A stretch of DNA of 64,000 nucleotides. It comes from Cladopsammia gracilis. Lineage: Eukaryota; Cnidaria; Anthozoa; Scleractinia; Dendrophylliidae. The notes beneath the pieces were generated by a model that ran no database searches, was not told the origin of the DNA, and worked only from the letters and a program-made list of their open reading frames with translations. Shown in pieces: positions 53,840 to 64,000 of the stretch; the first letter of the stretch is position 1; every line of letters begins with the position of its first letter. A program made the translations under genes and the position numbers. Where the stretch lies: positions 2,330,501 through 2,394,500 of the forward strand of contig JAJGOT010000017.1 of NCBI GenBank assembly GCA_022457155.1, written 5' to 3'.

Positions 53840-56800
53840 TTAATTGTGAAGATTCGAGAGTCGAGAGTACCTTGATTTCAATAGAGACACCAAAAGGTAT
53901 GAGAAGCCGTTATTTTTGTATAAAAGTATATTTTCACTGAAATATAGAACAGCTATTTCATTTGAGTTGTGGATCAGATATGTCATCTGAGCCGTTGCGG
54001 AGCGTTTTTAACGATAAAATTTGACAGCTTACATTGTTTTAAAAATGCACGTGGCGCTGCGATTTAGTTTAATGCTGTGAAAAGTGAAACTGAGATCGTT
54101 TATTGCGTTCTGGGCGGTGGGGGAGAGGGGGGGGGGGGGGAGTGTTTTCGAGGGGAGTGTGGTTTTTGCGTTTCTTAGATCAGAATGGTTCCGGGTGATG
54201 TCTTCCAGGTTTGTTGTTTAACTGGTTCACTATATGGACTCCTTTTTCGCGCATTTCATTTGTCAGTGTCCCTTGGTTGTTTTCTTGCTGTGATGGGTAT
54301 AGAGTCGTATAAAACGACGCAAAGCGACGTCAACCGACATCACTTTGCCGAACAATTTTGACAGAAAATTGTTGACAAGTCATCAAAGTGTAAAATCGCA
54401 AATATGCATTACATGCTTTTAACTCTAATTAGCACGCCATAAACACTTCCTATCTCCGATTACTAACCACAAAAGAGCCACTGTATTAAACTCGCCAAAA
54501 ACTTATGAAATGAAAATACAATTTTTCTATACTCGACATATCTTACACAATACAAAATACTAAACGCGTTTTCCAAATATTACTCTCTAAAGTAACAACT
54601 CTAGAAATCGAATTAACAGCTTTTGAATAAAGACGGACCGCCTCTAAGTTGATAAGATGTAACTATTTTAAATCAATAAACACACACGGAACGTCCAGTA
54701 ATCTCTTTAAATACCAATTCATCTTCATTTAAACACAAATACCCGATTTATTATTTATCAAATCACCATAGAATATCGTTACAATTTCCAAGTGCTAAAT
54801 AAATCTTACAGAACTGGCGGTTTTTCTTTATGCAAACAATATCGTTACACTGCTCTTAATAACGTCACTTATACAACGCCGCCAGAGTCTGACTATCTGC
54901 ACGCTATTTTCTTCTTTTTTTTTAAATCAATAAGATGTGGGCATTGGAGATTTGCGGTGTTACGGTGTTGCTCATTTTTTTATGCGGTGTTGCGGTGAAT
55001 AAAATCCCAGCTTGCGGTGTTGCGGTGATCTCAAACTTTACGGTGTGCGATGCTTACACTTTACAGTCTGCGGTGTTCGGTGCAACAAAATTATCTGCGG
55101 TGTCGCCGTTTCCTGTTTGACTCTAAATTTAGCCTCTATATGTTATTTACTTCGCACTTAATTTTGAAAAGCAGGTACCATTATGTTAAATTTGTAACAA
55201 AAAACAGTACAATACTGTCTAGTTAATCTTCAATACTCTGCTGGTCGCCAATCCTAAGCCTTTTTCATGGTAACTTGACAAAAAGATATATTGCGGTGAC
55301 GGTGTTTCGTCGACTTTTCTTGGGGCGATGCGGTGTTCCGTAATTTATTTTGCCGGTGTTGCGGCGATTCAGAGCGCCGTAATGTCTCCCTCCAATAATA
55401 TGAGCACAAAATTAAATCAAATAAATTGCCACTTTTACACTCTATGTAGTTTACCATTGAAAGAAAACAAACTGCTCGTAGTCTAAACGAACATCTCTGT
55501 AACAGGCTATTGATTGTGTTCTAAAAATCAGATCTTTCTTACATCACTCACTACTCTCTCTCCCCCCCCCCCCCCCCCCCTCGCTCCCTACACAGTAGGC
55601 AGCAGATACACTTGGACTACAATGGCTCGTGGAAGGCACGACGCACACGACACCTGTTTTCTAATCCTTAAGTATCTAACTAACCAATATTATATAGAGT
55701 TTAAAGAGAATTGAAGACTTATCATTGCGACAAAAATCATCTACCGATCTAACAACTAATAATTTTATTCACACGAAAGGACGAACAGTGGAAAGTCAAA
55801 TTCATCGCATATTATTACTCATCATATCACTACAGCACCTGTGTTTTTAAACGCAAATCACTGTCAAATCTTATCATTAAAACCACTTTCCTTAGATGCC
55901 CTTCCGCTTTGCGGTGGCCACTCGTTTAGCGCTGCTCTGAAACGCATTAAAAAATAAAGTCTGTTGTGCAGGCTAGCCATTTGACTTTACAACAAACGCA
56001 CAGTTTATTCTATTACAACTAGCAATTTGCCTTACCGTAGTTATCAAGTAATTATACTTACATGGAAACAATGTGCCGCGATCCCTAATTGTTTTCGGTG
56101 ATGGCGGAATGTTGTACAGTGTTCTATATGTGATGTTCGCTACGAATTTCTACGCGCACCAACGACCTCAGAGCTAGAGGTCTAGCAACAAAATGGATTT
56201 CAAGCGATCCAATTTTACTTGAAATTGTTGAAAAATCGAAACGCGTTCTTACAATGTCTTATGTAGAATGGTTTACGTGATTTAGAATAGAATGTCGTAA
56301 GTTTTGGTCACCGGAGCGTTGCAGTTACATTCCTTTGGGAGAGCGGAGTTCGTTTTGTACAGTATATAGTGATGTTCGGGTCGATATGTTAAGGTTTTTG
56401 AGGTCATGGTCAGTCGTTAAATAGGGTATTATTTTTGGTAATTTTGGTTTTGTGATGGTTAGAAATTCTACAATTGTAGTGTGCGACTGAAATAGGAGTT
56501 AAAAGGAGTTTCAAAAATTTGGTTTTCTACTGTCAATAGACGTTATCTTTAAGTGTCGGCAGTATGGTCCTGTGGTCGCCGCTGTCTCTCGTCGGCTTTC
56601 ACATGAAATGATGGACTATGACGGAGCGCCAAAGGCAAATTTATGTTCGAAGTATGATGAAGTTTTATTGCGTTTATACTTGTAGCCAAGGGTAGCTGTG
56701 ATGCTGGTTATTCGTGAGAATACTGTATGTCTATTTCAGAGACTTATAGACTTTATACGCCAAGAACGTTTTCTCTCTCTTACTTGCCACTCAAACAATA

Positions 56801-57341
56801 CATTGTCTTTTTGTCAAATAGAGACAAAATCTCTCTTAAAAAAATAAACACGCTGAAATCGCTTATAAAATGCTTCTTAAAATGCTTCCTTGATAACTTT
56901 TATAAACAAAATCAGGAACATTTTTACGTCTTTTGCGTACTGTTGCATAATCAAACTGTAATAGCAATGATTAATTGTTTTAAAATAGCACAAAACCGAA
57001 ATCCATACTCTTGCATAATCAAACCGAAACATTTTTAGTTAGCTGAATAAGCAAAATCTACCCTCTCTTGCATACTATTGCATAATCATGACACCTAAAT
57101 ATTTAATAACTATTGGAAAAGCAGACAAAGATTACAACTCAAAAAGCGAACAAAAATACAGCGTGAGATTTCTCAGCTTCGTCGAGCGCGAAAAGTTGAC
57201 TCGTTTAACTTTAAGCGAGTTGACTTTAAACGAATCGTAAAATTAACTCTTTTCACGAGATTTCACTTTGACATTCGTTAAGCGACATAAAAAATCGCTC
57301 CTCGCTGTTCATCATACCGGGTAGACAACGTATAGCAGAAC
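53840..57341. other. Repeat-rich intergenic, no gene seen
   Basis: 54120-54145 has a G run. 54930-55390 is a decayed field of GCGGTGTTGCGGTG words. 55561-55580 is poly-C. 56385-56480 (TTTTTGAGGTCATGG, TTAAATAGGGTA, GGTTTTGTGATGGTTAG) is related to the hAT-like element at 62458. No coding gene was recognised. Confidence 0.5.
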
Positions 57342-57752
57342 CCCGGAGGAGGACTCGCATATGTGGTTGGGTGGAGGTGCTCGTCGTATCTTTTAGGGGT
57401 TAAAATTAGGGGATCTAGGTATCTTTTAGAATATATGATTAAAAAAAAACTCATTTTCCCAGAAAATGGTATCTTTTAGTGTGTTGATAGCGAAAGACGA
57501 GTCGCTATTGCCTTCCGGTGTTCCTTCTGATGGTAGCTGGAATTCGACCCATGTATAGTCAGATCTATTTATTTCCAGCACTCTAGCCGCATCGCATTGT
57601 TCCATCGCATATTTGGTAAAAAAATGGTATCTTTTAGAAGTAAAATTCTGGTTGATAACGGCCACTTTGATATCTTTCAGGGTTTCACTTTTTTTCCTGA
57701 CGAGCACCTCCGCTTGACGACTTATAGGAGTCCCCCCCCCCCCCCCTCCGGG
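57342..57752. mobile_element. 411-bp hAT-like MITE with CCCGGAGG ends
   Basis: Ends CCCGGAGGAGGACTC and GAGTCC, a C run, then CCTCCGGG are inverted. The flanks AGCAGAAC (57334-57341) and AGCAGAAT (57753-57760) are a 7/8 target duplication. GGTATCTTTTAG is repeated inside. A minus-strand frame of 93 codons (57426-57707) fills most of the element but matches no family I know. Confidence 0.75.
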
Positions 57753-58418
57753 AGCAGAATATTCTTACCAATTTTTCTTTTCACGATATTTCCGGTTGTC
57801 ACTCGCTAAGCGACTTAAAAGGCAGAGCAAAATAGCATGTTCTTTTGAGAACAAGTCATATCTAGAATATTTGATGTCACTTTTAACGTGATTAGTAATA
57901 AGAGTGGTGTTAATTAGCTCCACGCAGCTATCAAATGTACTGAATAGGACAGCCTCTGACTAAGTTAAACTTCCCATATGACTAAAAAAAAAATTGCCGG
58001 ATTGACCCCTTTCATAAAATAGAAGTCCGTATAAAGGTGAATATTTTAAGTTCGTTTACCTACAGGTTGCAACTAATTTGATTGAACCTGCACTTGGCAC
58101 CGGTAGCATACGTGTTGTAGTATTGGCTGACCCGTGTACTTTCGCTTTTGTGCTATTTTAAAACAATTAATAATTGCTATTACAGTTTCATTATGTAACA
58201 GTACGCAAAAGACGCAAAAATTTAAGCCATTGAAGGCTTGCCGCAATTCCATTCAACCGTCATCATTATAAGCCAAAACATCAACACAACTATGACATGT
58301 TTACCATACTATTGCACAATCAAACCGCTTGGCCAATCATAATGCAGAACGTAGCTAATACAGGAAATCGCCTGCTGCTGAGTTGACCTCTGATACGCTT
58401 GGTTAATTGCACGCTTAC

Positions 58419-58653
58419 TTGTAACTCTAAAATTTTCTTTCCACCAGTGATCGAGTGCATTGTTATTTAGAAGTTGCTGAAACCAATTCTGTGGTCGTGG
58501 AAATACCCAAGCCCTCCTTGGCGACGAGCAAGTTCGTGGCGAGCTCCTAAATGTAAATAAAACGCCGACAAACCTTGAAGATAGCGTAGTTGAAGGCGTC
58601 TTCTTCGGTGTCTTCTCGCAAAAAAAAAAATGCCGGATTGTTATATTTATCAA
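58419..58653 (-). pseudogene. Fragment of a PIF/Harbinger-type transposase (HARBI1-like)
   Basis: The minus frame reads RRAWVFPRPQNWFQQLLNNN then DHWWKENFRVT, matching the N-terminal region of Harbinger nucleases (W-x-RPxxxxWF...WKENFRV). It ends at a donor-like ACAA|GTAAGC (58419/58418). The DDE nuclease core was not found downstream on this strand. It could be a first exon of a lost gene or a truncated transposon copy. Harbinger-like MITEs elsewhere in the window make a transposon origin more likely. Confidence 0.6.
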
Positions 58654-59586
58654 ATGATAAGCAGGAGAATGACTGAAATTAAACTTACAAGATCTCGATT
58701 CGTGTCATCCATGTCGATCTGTACGTTTTCGCGCGTAAACTGCAGTGTCAGTGAACTCATATCTTATTATATTTTACCCTGGGGAGTCTTTTACTGTGTA
58801 ACCGCATCCCCAAGGGTAAGATGAAACCTGAGATAAACCGAACCCAAGCCATTAACCCTTGGGAAGGCCCCAAACCCAAGGTGTGTGTAACCACAACTCA
58901 ATAGAAAAAAACGCAAAGTTCATGCTATTTTGCTCTGCCATACCGCTCATATTAACACACAAACTTTCCTGTCCCATTTAACTTTCTTATAACCTCTCCA
59001 TTAGTAAAATACACCGTGAAATTCTCAAACTACGTTTCCCAAGAAAACGCATTTAACCTATTTTTACCCTTTTAAAGTAGCTATAATGGCTTTACGACAA
59101 ATGATTGAAACTGATAGGTAACGTGAGATATCGAAATTTAAGAAGGACTAATACCTTTGCGGTAACGTAATGTGAGATATGACAAGTTCATCACAAGTTC
59201 TGACATCCCAATACCCTAGGGAAATTAACAATAGGTCCGGGGGCTCCCCAAACATTTTAGTGGCAGTATGTGACGCCCTTCTTGAAATCCTAACCGCTTT
59301 AACCAACCATATCCTCAATGCCCTAATATAGCTTCTATAAAGAAGGAACAAGAAACCCCCCCGGACAAAAGTCCACAAAATTTTGTTAACAACTTTTGTC
59401 CCTTTTTAGTACTCGACTTCGAAATCTCGCTTAATGCGCAAGCGCATTAACGAGATAAAAATGGCTTCACCACATGTTACTTATAACGTCATATCTCGTT
59501 ACCATAGCAACCGGTTGTCACCAAACTTTACCAAAATGTGTGTTAAGGATAAATTAACAGCATCTGAATACGGCATGTGCTAATCG

Positions 59587-59665
59587 TGAATGGTCTTGAA
59601 AATATCGGGAAAAAACCTTATGGGGAGGGGAAGGGGGGGAAGGGGTGGGGGGGGGGGGTGACCAT
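59587..59665 (+). repeat. G-rich dispersed repeat, copy 2
   Basis: Matches 26562-26640: ATGGTCTTGAAAATATCGG, AAAACCTTA and then G-rich runs. From 58654 to 59586 I see no gene. Confidence 0.65.
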
Positions 59666-60507
59666 CCTGTCACAAGATGGGGGTGACAAAATTTATCATC
59701 GAATAACTTATTGACTGTCACTTAATCTGTAACAAATGACAAACCCTGTTGAAGCATCTTTAATCCTTATTCCATCTCTCGATACGTCACACGCGTCTCT
59801 TGAACATTAGGTAATATATATAAATAGGCCCAGCCTATCAGCGTCGCACTTTGAACAAGCTTAACTAACGTGAAACTTAACTAAGGTGAAAGGTTGGAAG
59901 CACAAGAATTAAGATTGAAGAACGGGCTATTTTCAATTTTAGCAATTCTCAAAAACAGTATTACCCGACCGTCTGCACAGTACATTTAGACCGTACAAAA
60001 GTTCACAAAAACAACTTTTCTCTTTCCAGAATAACTAGTACGACTACTTTCCGAATAAAATACAGCTTTTGTTTGTCAAAAATTGCCCGAGAAACTGATT
60101 TGGAAATTAAAATTGCAAAAATACACAATCATAAGCTTATTTGCATAAGTAAGGCGACGCGAGTGAAGACAGAAAATCTGCTTTACCGAAAATCTAAGTC
60201 TTGTTTTGTTTACATAAAATCGCTTTTTAATCTATGTAATGAATGAACAAAGACATAAAAACGGACAACACAATCTTCTTTCGAAAAATTTTATTCAATC
60301 TCCATTAATTTATGTTTAAAAGCAAAACACGTACTGTTTCTAGCGCATCAAGGCAGAGCTGTCCTCGATGAAATTCAAGATAACAACACGACTTAATTTG
60401 AACACGTTTCATAAACATGTCTCCAAAACTTAAGAGAACTCAAAGGAAAAGTCAATCAAAAATTGATATCAACATAAATTCCCATCGAAAAATGTGATTT
60501 ATTTTAC

Positions 60508-60726
60508 CTTTAAAGCACTGGACTGCTTGGAAATTCGTTAAAACTCCGCTTCTTCGGTTCTGAAATCCGTAATAAAACAAGGCATCTCCCCGCATTGCTT
60601 TTGCATTGATAACATGAAGTTCCTCGGAGCAAGATTTTATCCGTGAAAGCTCTTCTTTTTCCACTAAAGCGGCTTCTGAGTATCCCTTAACTAGTATCCC
60701 TGTCTTCAGTAGCAAACCGCGAAAAA
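60508..60726 (-). CDS. Candidate isolated exon, unknown protein
   Basis: On the minus strand a good acceptor (TTATTTCCCTGCAG) and donor (TTTAAAG|GTAAAA) enclose 219 bp that stay open in one frame: GLLLKTGILVKGYSEAALVE then KEELSRIKSCSEELHV and FYYGFQNRRSGVLTNF. Composition looks protein-like and not repetitive. I do not recognise the family, and no neighbouring exon is visible. It could be one exon of a gene extending beyond the window or a chance frame. Confidence 0.3.
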
Positions 60727-62457
60727 CTGCAGGGAAATAACGACTTCAATTCTCCGCTAAACACAACAATCCAGAGCTGAAGTGTTTACCCAGCTGACGG
60801 CTGTGTGGCCGCGCGAAAAACAAAGCCTCAAAGATCCCTGATGTTGATGACGTCGTACGCGCATGTTTTGCGAAGTCATACGAGCCCGCGAGCTAGCCCA
60901 AAGCGTACGGCGGGTGTTCGGCGGCAGACAACGCGCCCGCGAAACATTCCGCTAGCCATGACCATGAAAAATGACGGGCTGGGTTCTATGAGTATGGGGC
61001 TGCGCAGCCAGACCTTCGGCCTGGCAAGTGCTCCGCTATAAATTAACGGTCACGAAAATCGCACAAAATAGTTAAAATAGCCACCATCTTAATTGTCACG
61101 AAATACAATATTTATCATTGAATAACTTATTAAGTGTTACTTAATCGGTAACAAATGACAAACCGTGTTAAACCATCTTCAATCCTTATTCCATCTCTTG
61201 ATACGTCACACCCGTCTCCTTAACCTTAGATATAAATTAACGGTTACGAAAATCGCACAAAATAGCCAAAGTGGCCGCCATCTTGTCAGGAAATACAATA
61301 TTTATCATCGAATAACTTATCAACTGCCACTTCATCGGTAAGAAATTGCAAACCTTGTTGAAGCATCTTTAATCTGATCGTTATTCCATCTCTCCGTATG
61401 TCACACACGTCTCTTCAACCTCCGGCTTGTGATGAGCATGCTTTTACGACGTTTGACTATTTTTAACTTTGAAATAACAGTTGATAATGGCAAATGTTGC
61501 ACTTCGTGACAAGACGGCGGCCATTTTGGCAATTTTGAGCGATTTTCAGAATCGTTAATTTATACCTAAGGTTGAAGACACGGGTATAAAATATCGATAG
61601 ATAGAATAAGGATTGAAGATGCTCCAACAAGGTTTGTCATTTGTTACCTATTAAGTGACTGTTAATAAGTTTAATATTCAATGATAAATATTGTGTTTCG
61701 TGACAAGATGGTGGCTATTTTGGCTATTTTGTGCGATTTTCAGGTGGGTTAATTTATGGCTAAGGTTAAAGAGACGGGTGCGAAATATCGAGAGATGGAA
61801 TAAGGATTAAAGATGCTTCAACAAGGTTTGTCATTTGTTGCCGATTAAGTGACAGTTAATAAGTTATTCAATGATAAATATTGTATTTCGTAACAAGATG
61901 ACAGCCATTTTGGCTATTTTGTGCGATTTTCAGGAGAGTTAATTTATGCCTAAGGTTAAAGAGACGCGTGTGACGTATCGAGAGATGGAATAAGGATTAA
62001 AGATGCTTCAACAGGGTTTTTTTTGTTGCCGATTAAGTGACAGTTAGTAAGTTATTCAATGATGAATATTATGTTTCGTGACAAGATGGTGGCTATTTTG
62101 GCTATTTTGTGCGATTTTCAGGTGGGTTAATTTATGGCTAAGGTTAAAGAGACGGGTGCGAAATATCGAGAGATGGAATAAGGATTGAGGATGCTTTAAC
62201 ACGGTTTGTCATTTGTTACAGATCAAGTGATGGTTAATAAGTTATTCAATGATAAATATTGTATTTCGTGACAAGATATGTATGTTTATAAGTTTATTTT
62301 GACTACTTTGTGCGATTTGCAGGACCGTAAATTTATACCCAACGTTCAAGAAACGCGTGTGACATATCGAGAGATGGAATAACCAAATAAGGATTAAAGA
62401 TGCTCCAACAACGTGTGTCATTTGTTACCGATTAAGTGACAGTTGATAAGTTATTCA

Positions 62458-62836
62458 CCCCGGGGGGGGGGGGGGGGGGGGGGGGGTGGGTGGGTACTCC
62501 CTTATATACGCTATATAGGTATGTGTCGCCCGATAGGATAGGGTTTTTGAGGTGCTCAGTCCTTAAATAGGGTATCCTTTTACGTATTTTTGGTATTGTG
62601 ATCCTTAGATATTCCTTAGATATGGTCACTAAATTGCAGTATCCACCACAACGCGCAAAACGAAAAACATATGGTCTGTTAAAACTGTACTACACGTCAT
62701 AGTTTTGGGCCTGAAAAGGGGCATCAAATCTCGATTTTCTACCCTTAAATAGGGTCAGGGTTTAAGAACCTTGGCGGCACACACCTATCCTAAACTGTCT
62801 GGAGTACCTCCCCCCCCCCCGGGGGGGGGGGGGGGG
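62458..62836. mobile_element. 379-bp hAT-like MITE with G/C-run ends
   Basis: It begins CCCCGGGGGG and ends in a long C then G run. The flanks GTTATTCA (62450-62457) and GTTATTTA (62837-62844) are a 7/8 duplication of the repeat-array sequence AGTTATTCAATG. Words TTAAATAGGGTA and GGTACTCCC match fragments elsewhere in the window. Confidence 0.75.
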
Positions 62837-62939
62837 GTTATTTAATGGGAAATATTGTATTTCGTGACAAGATGGCGGACGTTTTGATAATTTTGATTGA
62901 TTTTCAGGAGGGTTAATTTATACCTAAGGTTGAAGAGAC

Positions 62940-63263
62940 GCGTTACTCGAGTTGGTTCTGTGATTAATTGGGTCAGACCATAAAATATCCACAATATTAG
63001 CAAGTGTGCCGAATCACTGTCGACAACATCCGGTAATAAATTACAATTTAGATCTCCTAACAAATATAGCTCTAGATTTTCGGCATCAATTTTATCAATA
63101 AGCCTCTCAAAGACATCAAAGAGATCAGGAAAAGATCGTGGGGGTACCAAGTAGATACAAGGAATGGTTTGGAGCGAGGTCTCAAAATATCAATAGTAAG
63201 ACATTCGAGTTCATTCGGACTAAGATCATCGCGAGTTTGAAAATTTATGTTACTTAAATACAA
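62940..63263 (-). pseudogene. LINE endonuclease (APE-type) fragment
   Basis: Two overlapping minus frames, separated by a one-base shift in a C run near 63137, give LSPNELECLTIDILRPRSKP, LELYLLGDLNCNLLPDV (the GDxN core of the endonuclease) and YGLTQLITEPTRVT. This is the apurinic-type endonuclease of a CR1/L2-like element. The reverse transcriptase is absent. It may be from the same family as the LINE at 23350, which lacks this part. Confidence 0.8.
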
Positions 63264-64000
63264 ACACTAATACCATTCCTACCATTACTTTCACGGTCTT
63301 AGAGGGTACAGGGTACATAGTACGTCCAAAACGTATCTCCTTTGCGATCCGCTTAACGGAACGTTGACGTCATATGACGTAGTTATTAGGTAATGAGTTA
63401 TACGGCTGCCATCTTGGATCCGCCATCTTGGTTTTCTGAAATGTTTCAAAACCTCTTAAAAACCGTCCAAATTGACTCAAAATTAATCAAAACCAAAAAA
63501 TAAACGCTAAATTACGTAAAAATTGAAAGTTATACCAATAAACATTGTTTTTCTTCATTCAAACTAAGGTAAAAATATGCAAATTGCAAAAATCATGGCT
63601 GTAAAAATCTTGTTGCTATGGAAACATCAAGTCACGTGATCAATAAAATGTCACAGATAAAATGTCACAGATAAAATGTAGGAAACGTCACAAAGTTTAA
63701 TGGCGTTTGAGTACATATTAAGGGAGTCATGAATGTTGAAAGTTAGCGTGGGCATTTTGTGCCAGGTGTTCTTCTACGTTGCTGGGAAAATATATCTGTT
63801 CCTTTTTCCCAGCATAACACATAGGGAAATTCCAAGCCAGTTGGATAAAAAAATATCTGTTTTCCTGCCAGCAATTAAAAAAATGTATAAATTGAAAAGA
63901 ACATTAATAATAAGTTACCAAAAGGGGCTTGGGAACTAATGAAACATGAATGGCAACTATTTGAAGCTTTTTGTTTATTGTTTTGTACATGTCTCGAATT
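63264..64000. other. Window end, no gene seen
   Basis: Contains GACGTCATATGACGTAG and GCCATCTTGGATCCGCCATC words of fold-back elements, a doubled ATAAAATGTCACAG at about 63637-63675, and from 63957 the dispersed repeat R2 shared with 26116. A 68-codon frame at 63733 has no recognised homology. Confidence 0.5.

Larger units (their letters stand above)
59680..62960. repeat. Inverted array of about 190-bp repeats
   Basis: Reverse units lie at about 59690-59820, 61020-61230 and 61240-61440; forward units start at GTTAATTTAT at about 61554, 61750, 61939, 62127, 62325 and 62910. The unit contains GTGACAAGATGG, TTTTGTGCGATTTTCAGG, GAGAGATGGAATAAGGATT and CAAGGTTTGTCATTTGTTAC. The change of direction lies near 61440-61480. 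The array is interrupted by a MITE at 62458, and the first reverse unit is separated by about 1.2 kb that includes a candidate exon. Confidence 0.85.

Noticed and set aside
1..64000. CRISPR array, operon, phage or organellar gene cluster
   Set aside because: No regularly spaced direct repeats with unique spacers and no compact co-directional genes; spliced genes and SINEs show a eukaryotic nuclear sequence.

Overview
This is metazoan nuclear DNA, most likely from an anthozoan cnidarian such as a stony coral. That assignment is an inference from four things: GT-AG spliced genes with metazoan protein families, single-exon rhodopsin-like receptors in a local duplication, a divergent Cys-loop channel gene, and a dense load of SINEs, LINE relics, fold-back MITEs and poly-C/poly-G-ended elements. 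No bacterial, organellar or viral gene organisation is visible.

Layout. 1-6 kb: a tandem segmental duplication carries one intact class A GPCR (4129-5151, +) and one deletion-derived GPCR pseudogene (1378-1872, +), with a TTAA-flanked MITE in the first copy. 7.5-21.2 kb: the minus strand holds 14 exons of a USP19-like deubiquitinase (CS domain, Ser/Thr-rich linker, catalytic Cys box, first half of the UBP fold, MYND zinc finger). All its intron phases agree, but the C-terminal half with the catalytic His was not found. 22-26.2 kb: repeats and a dead LINE reverse transcriptase with nested elements. 28.1-29.3 kb: a second intact single-exon GPCR (-). 31.9-40.6 kb: SINEs, Harbinger-like and TTAA MITEs, and one isolated exon of a nicotinic-type receptor (34650-34759, -). 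41.0-47.9 kb: a complete seven-exon Cys-loop cation channel subunit (+, 444 codons). 47.9-64 kb: repeat-dominated DNA with a TTAA MITE, SINE, tyrosine-recombinase relic, Harbinger transposase fragment, hAT-like MITEs, an inverted array of about 190-bp repeats, a possible orphan exon, and a LINE endonuclease fragment.

The host genes share no obvious pathway. Two families concern cell signalling (orphan GPCRs and a ligand-gated channel), and the third is a ubiquitin-system enzyme. The most informative signals are structural: paired filled and empty insertion sites, target-site duplications, nested insertions, a receptor pseudogene fused to its own 3' flank, an orphan channel exon, and a palindromic GTACATGTAC-type motif crowded into the USP19 introns. 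I found no convincing new biological system. Splice models are read by eye from homology remembered for each family and have not been tested against transcripts.
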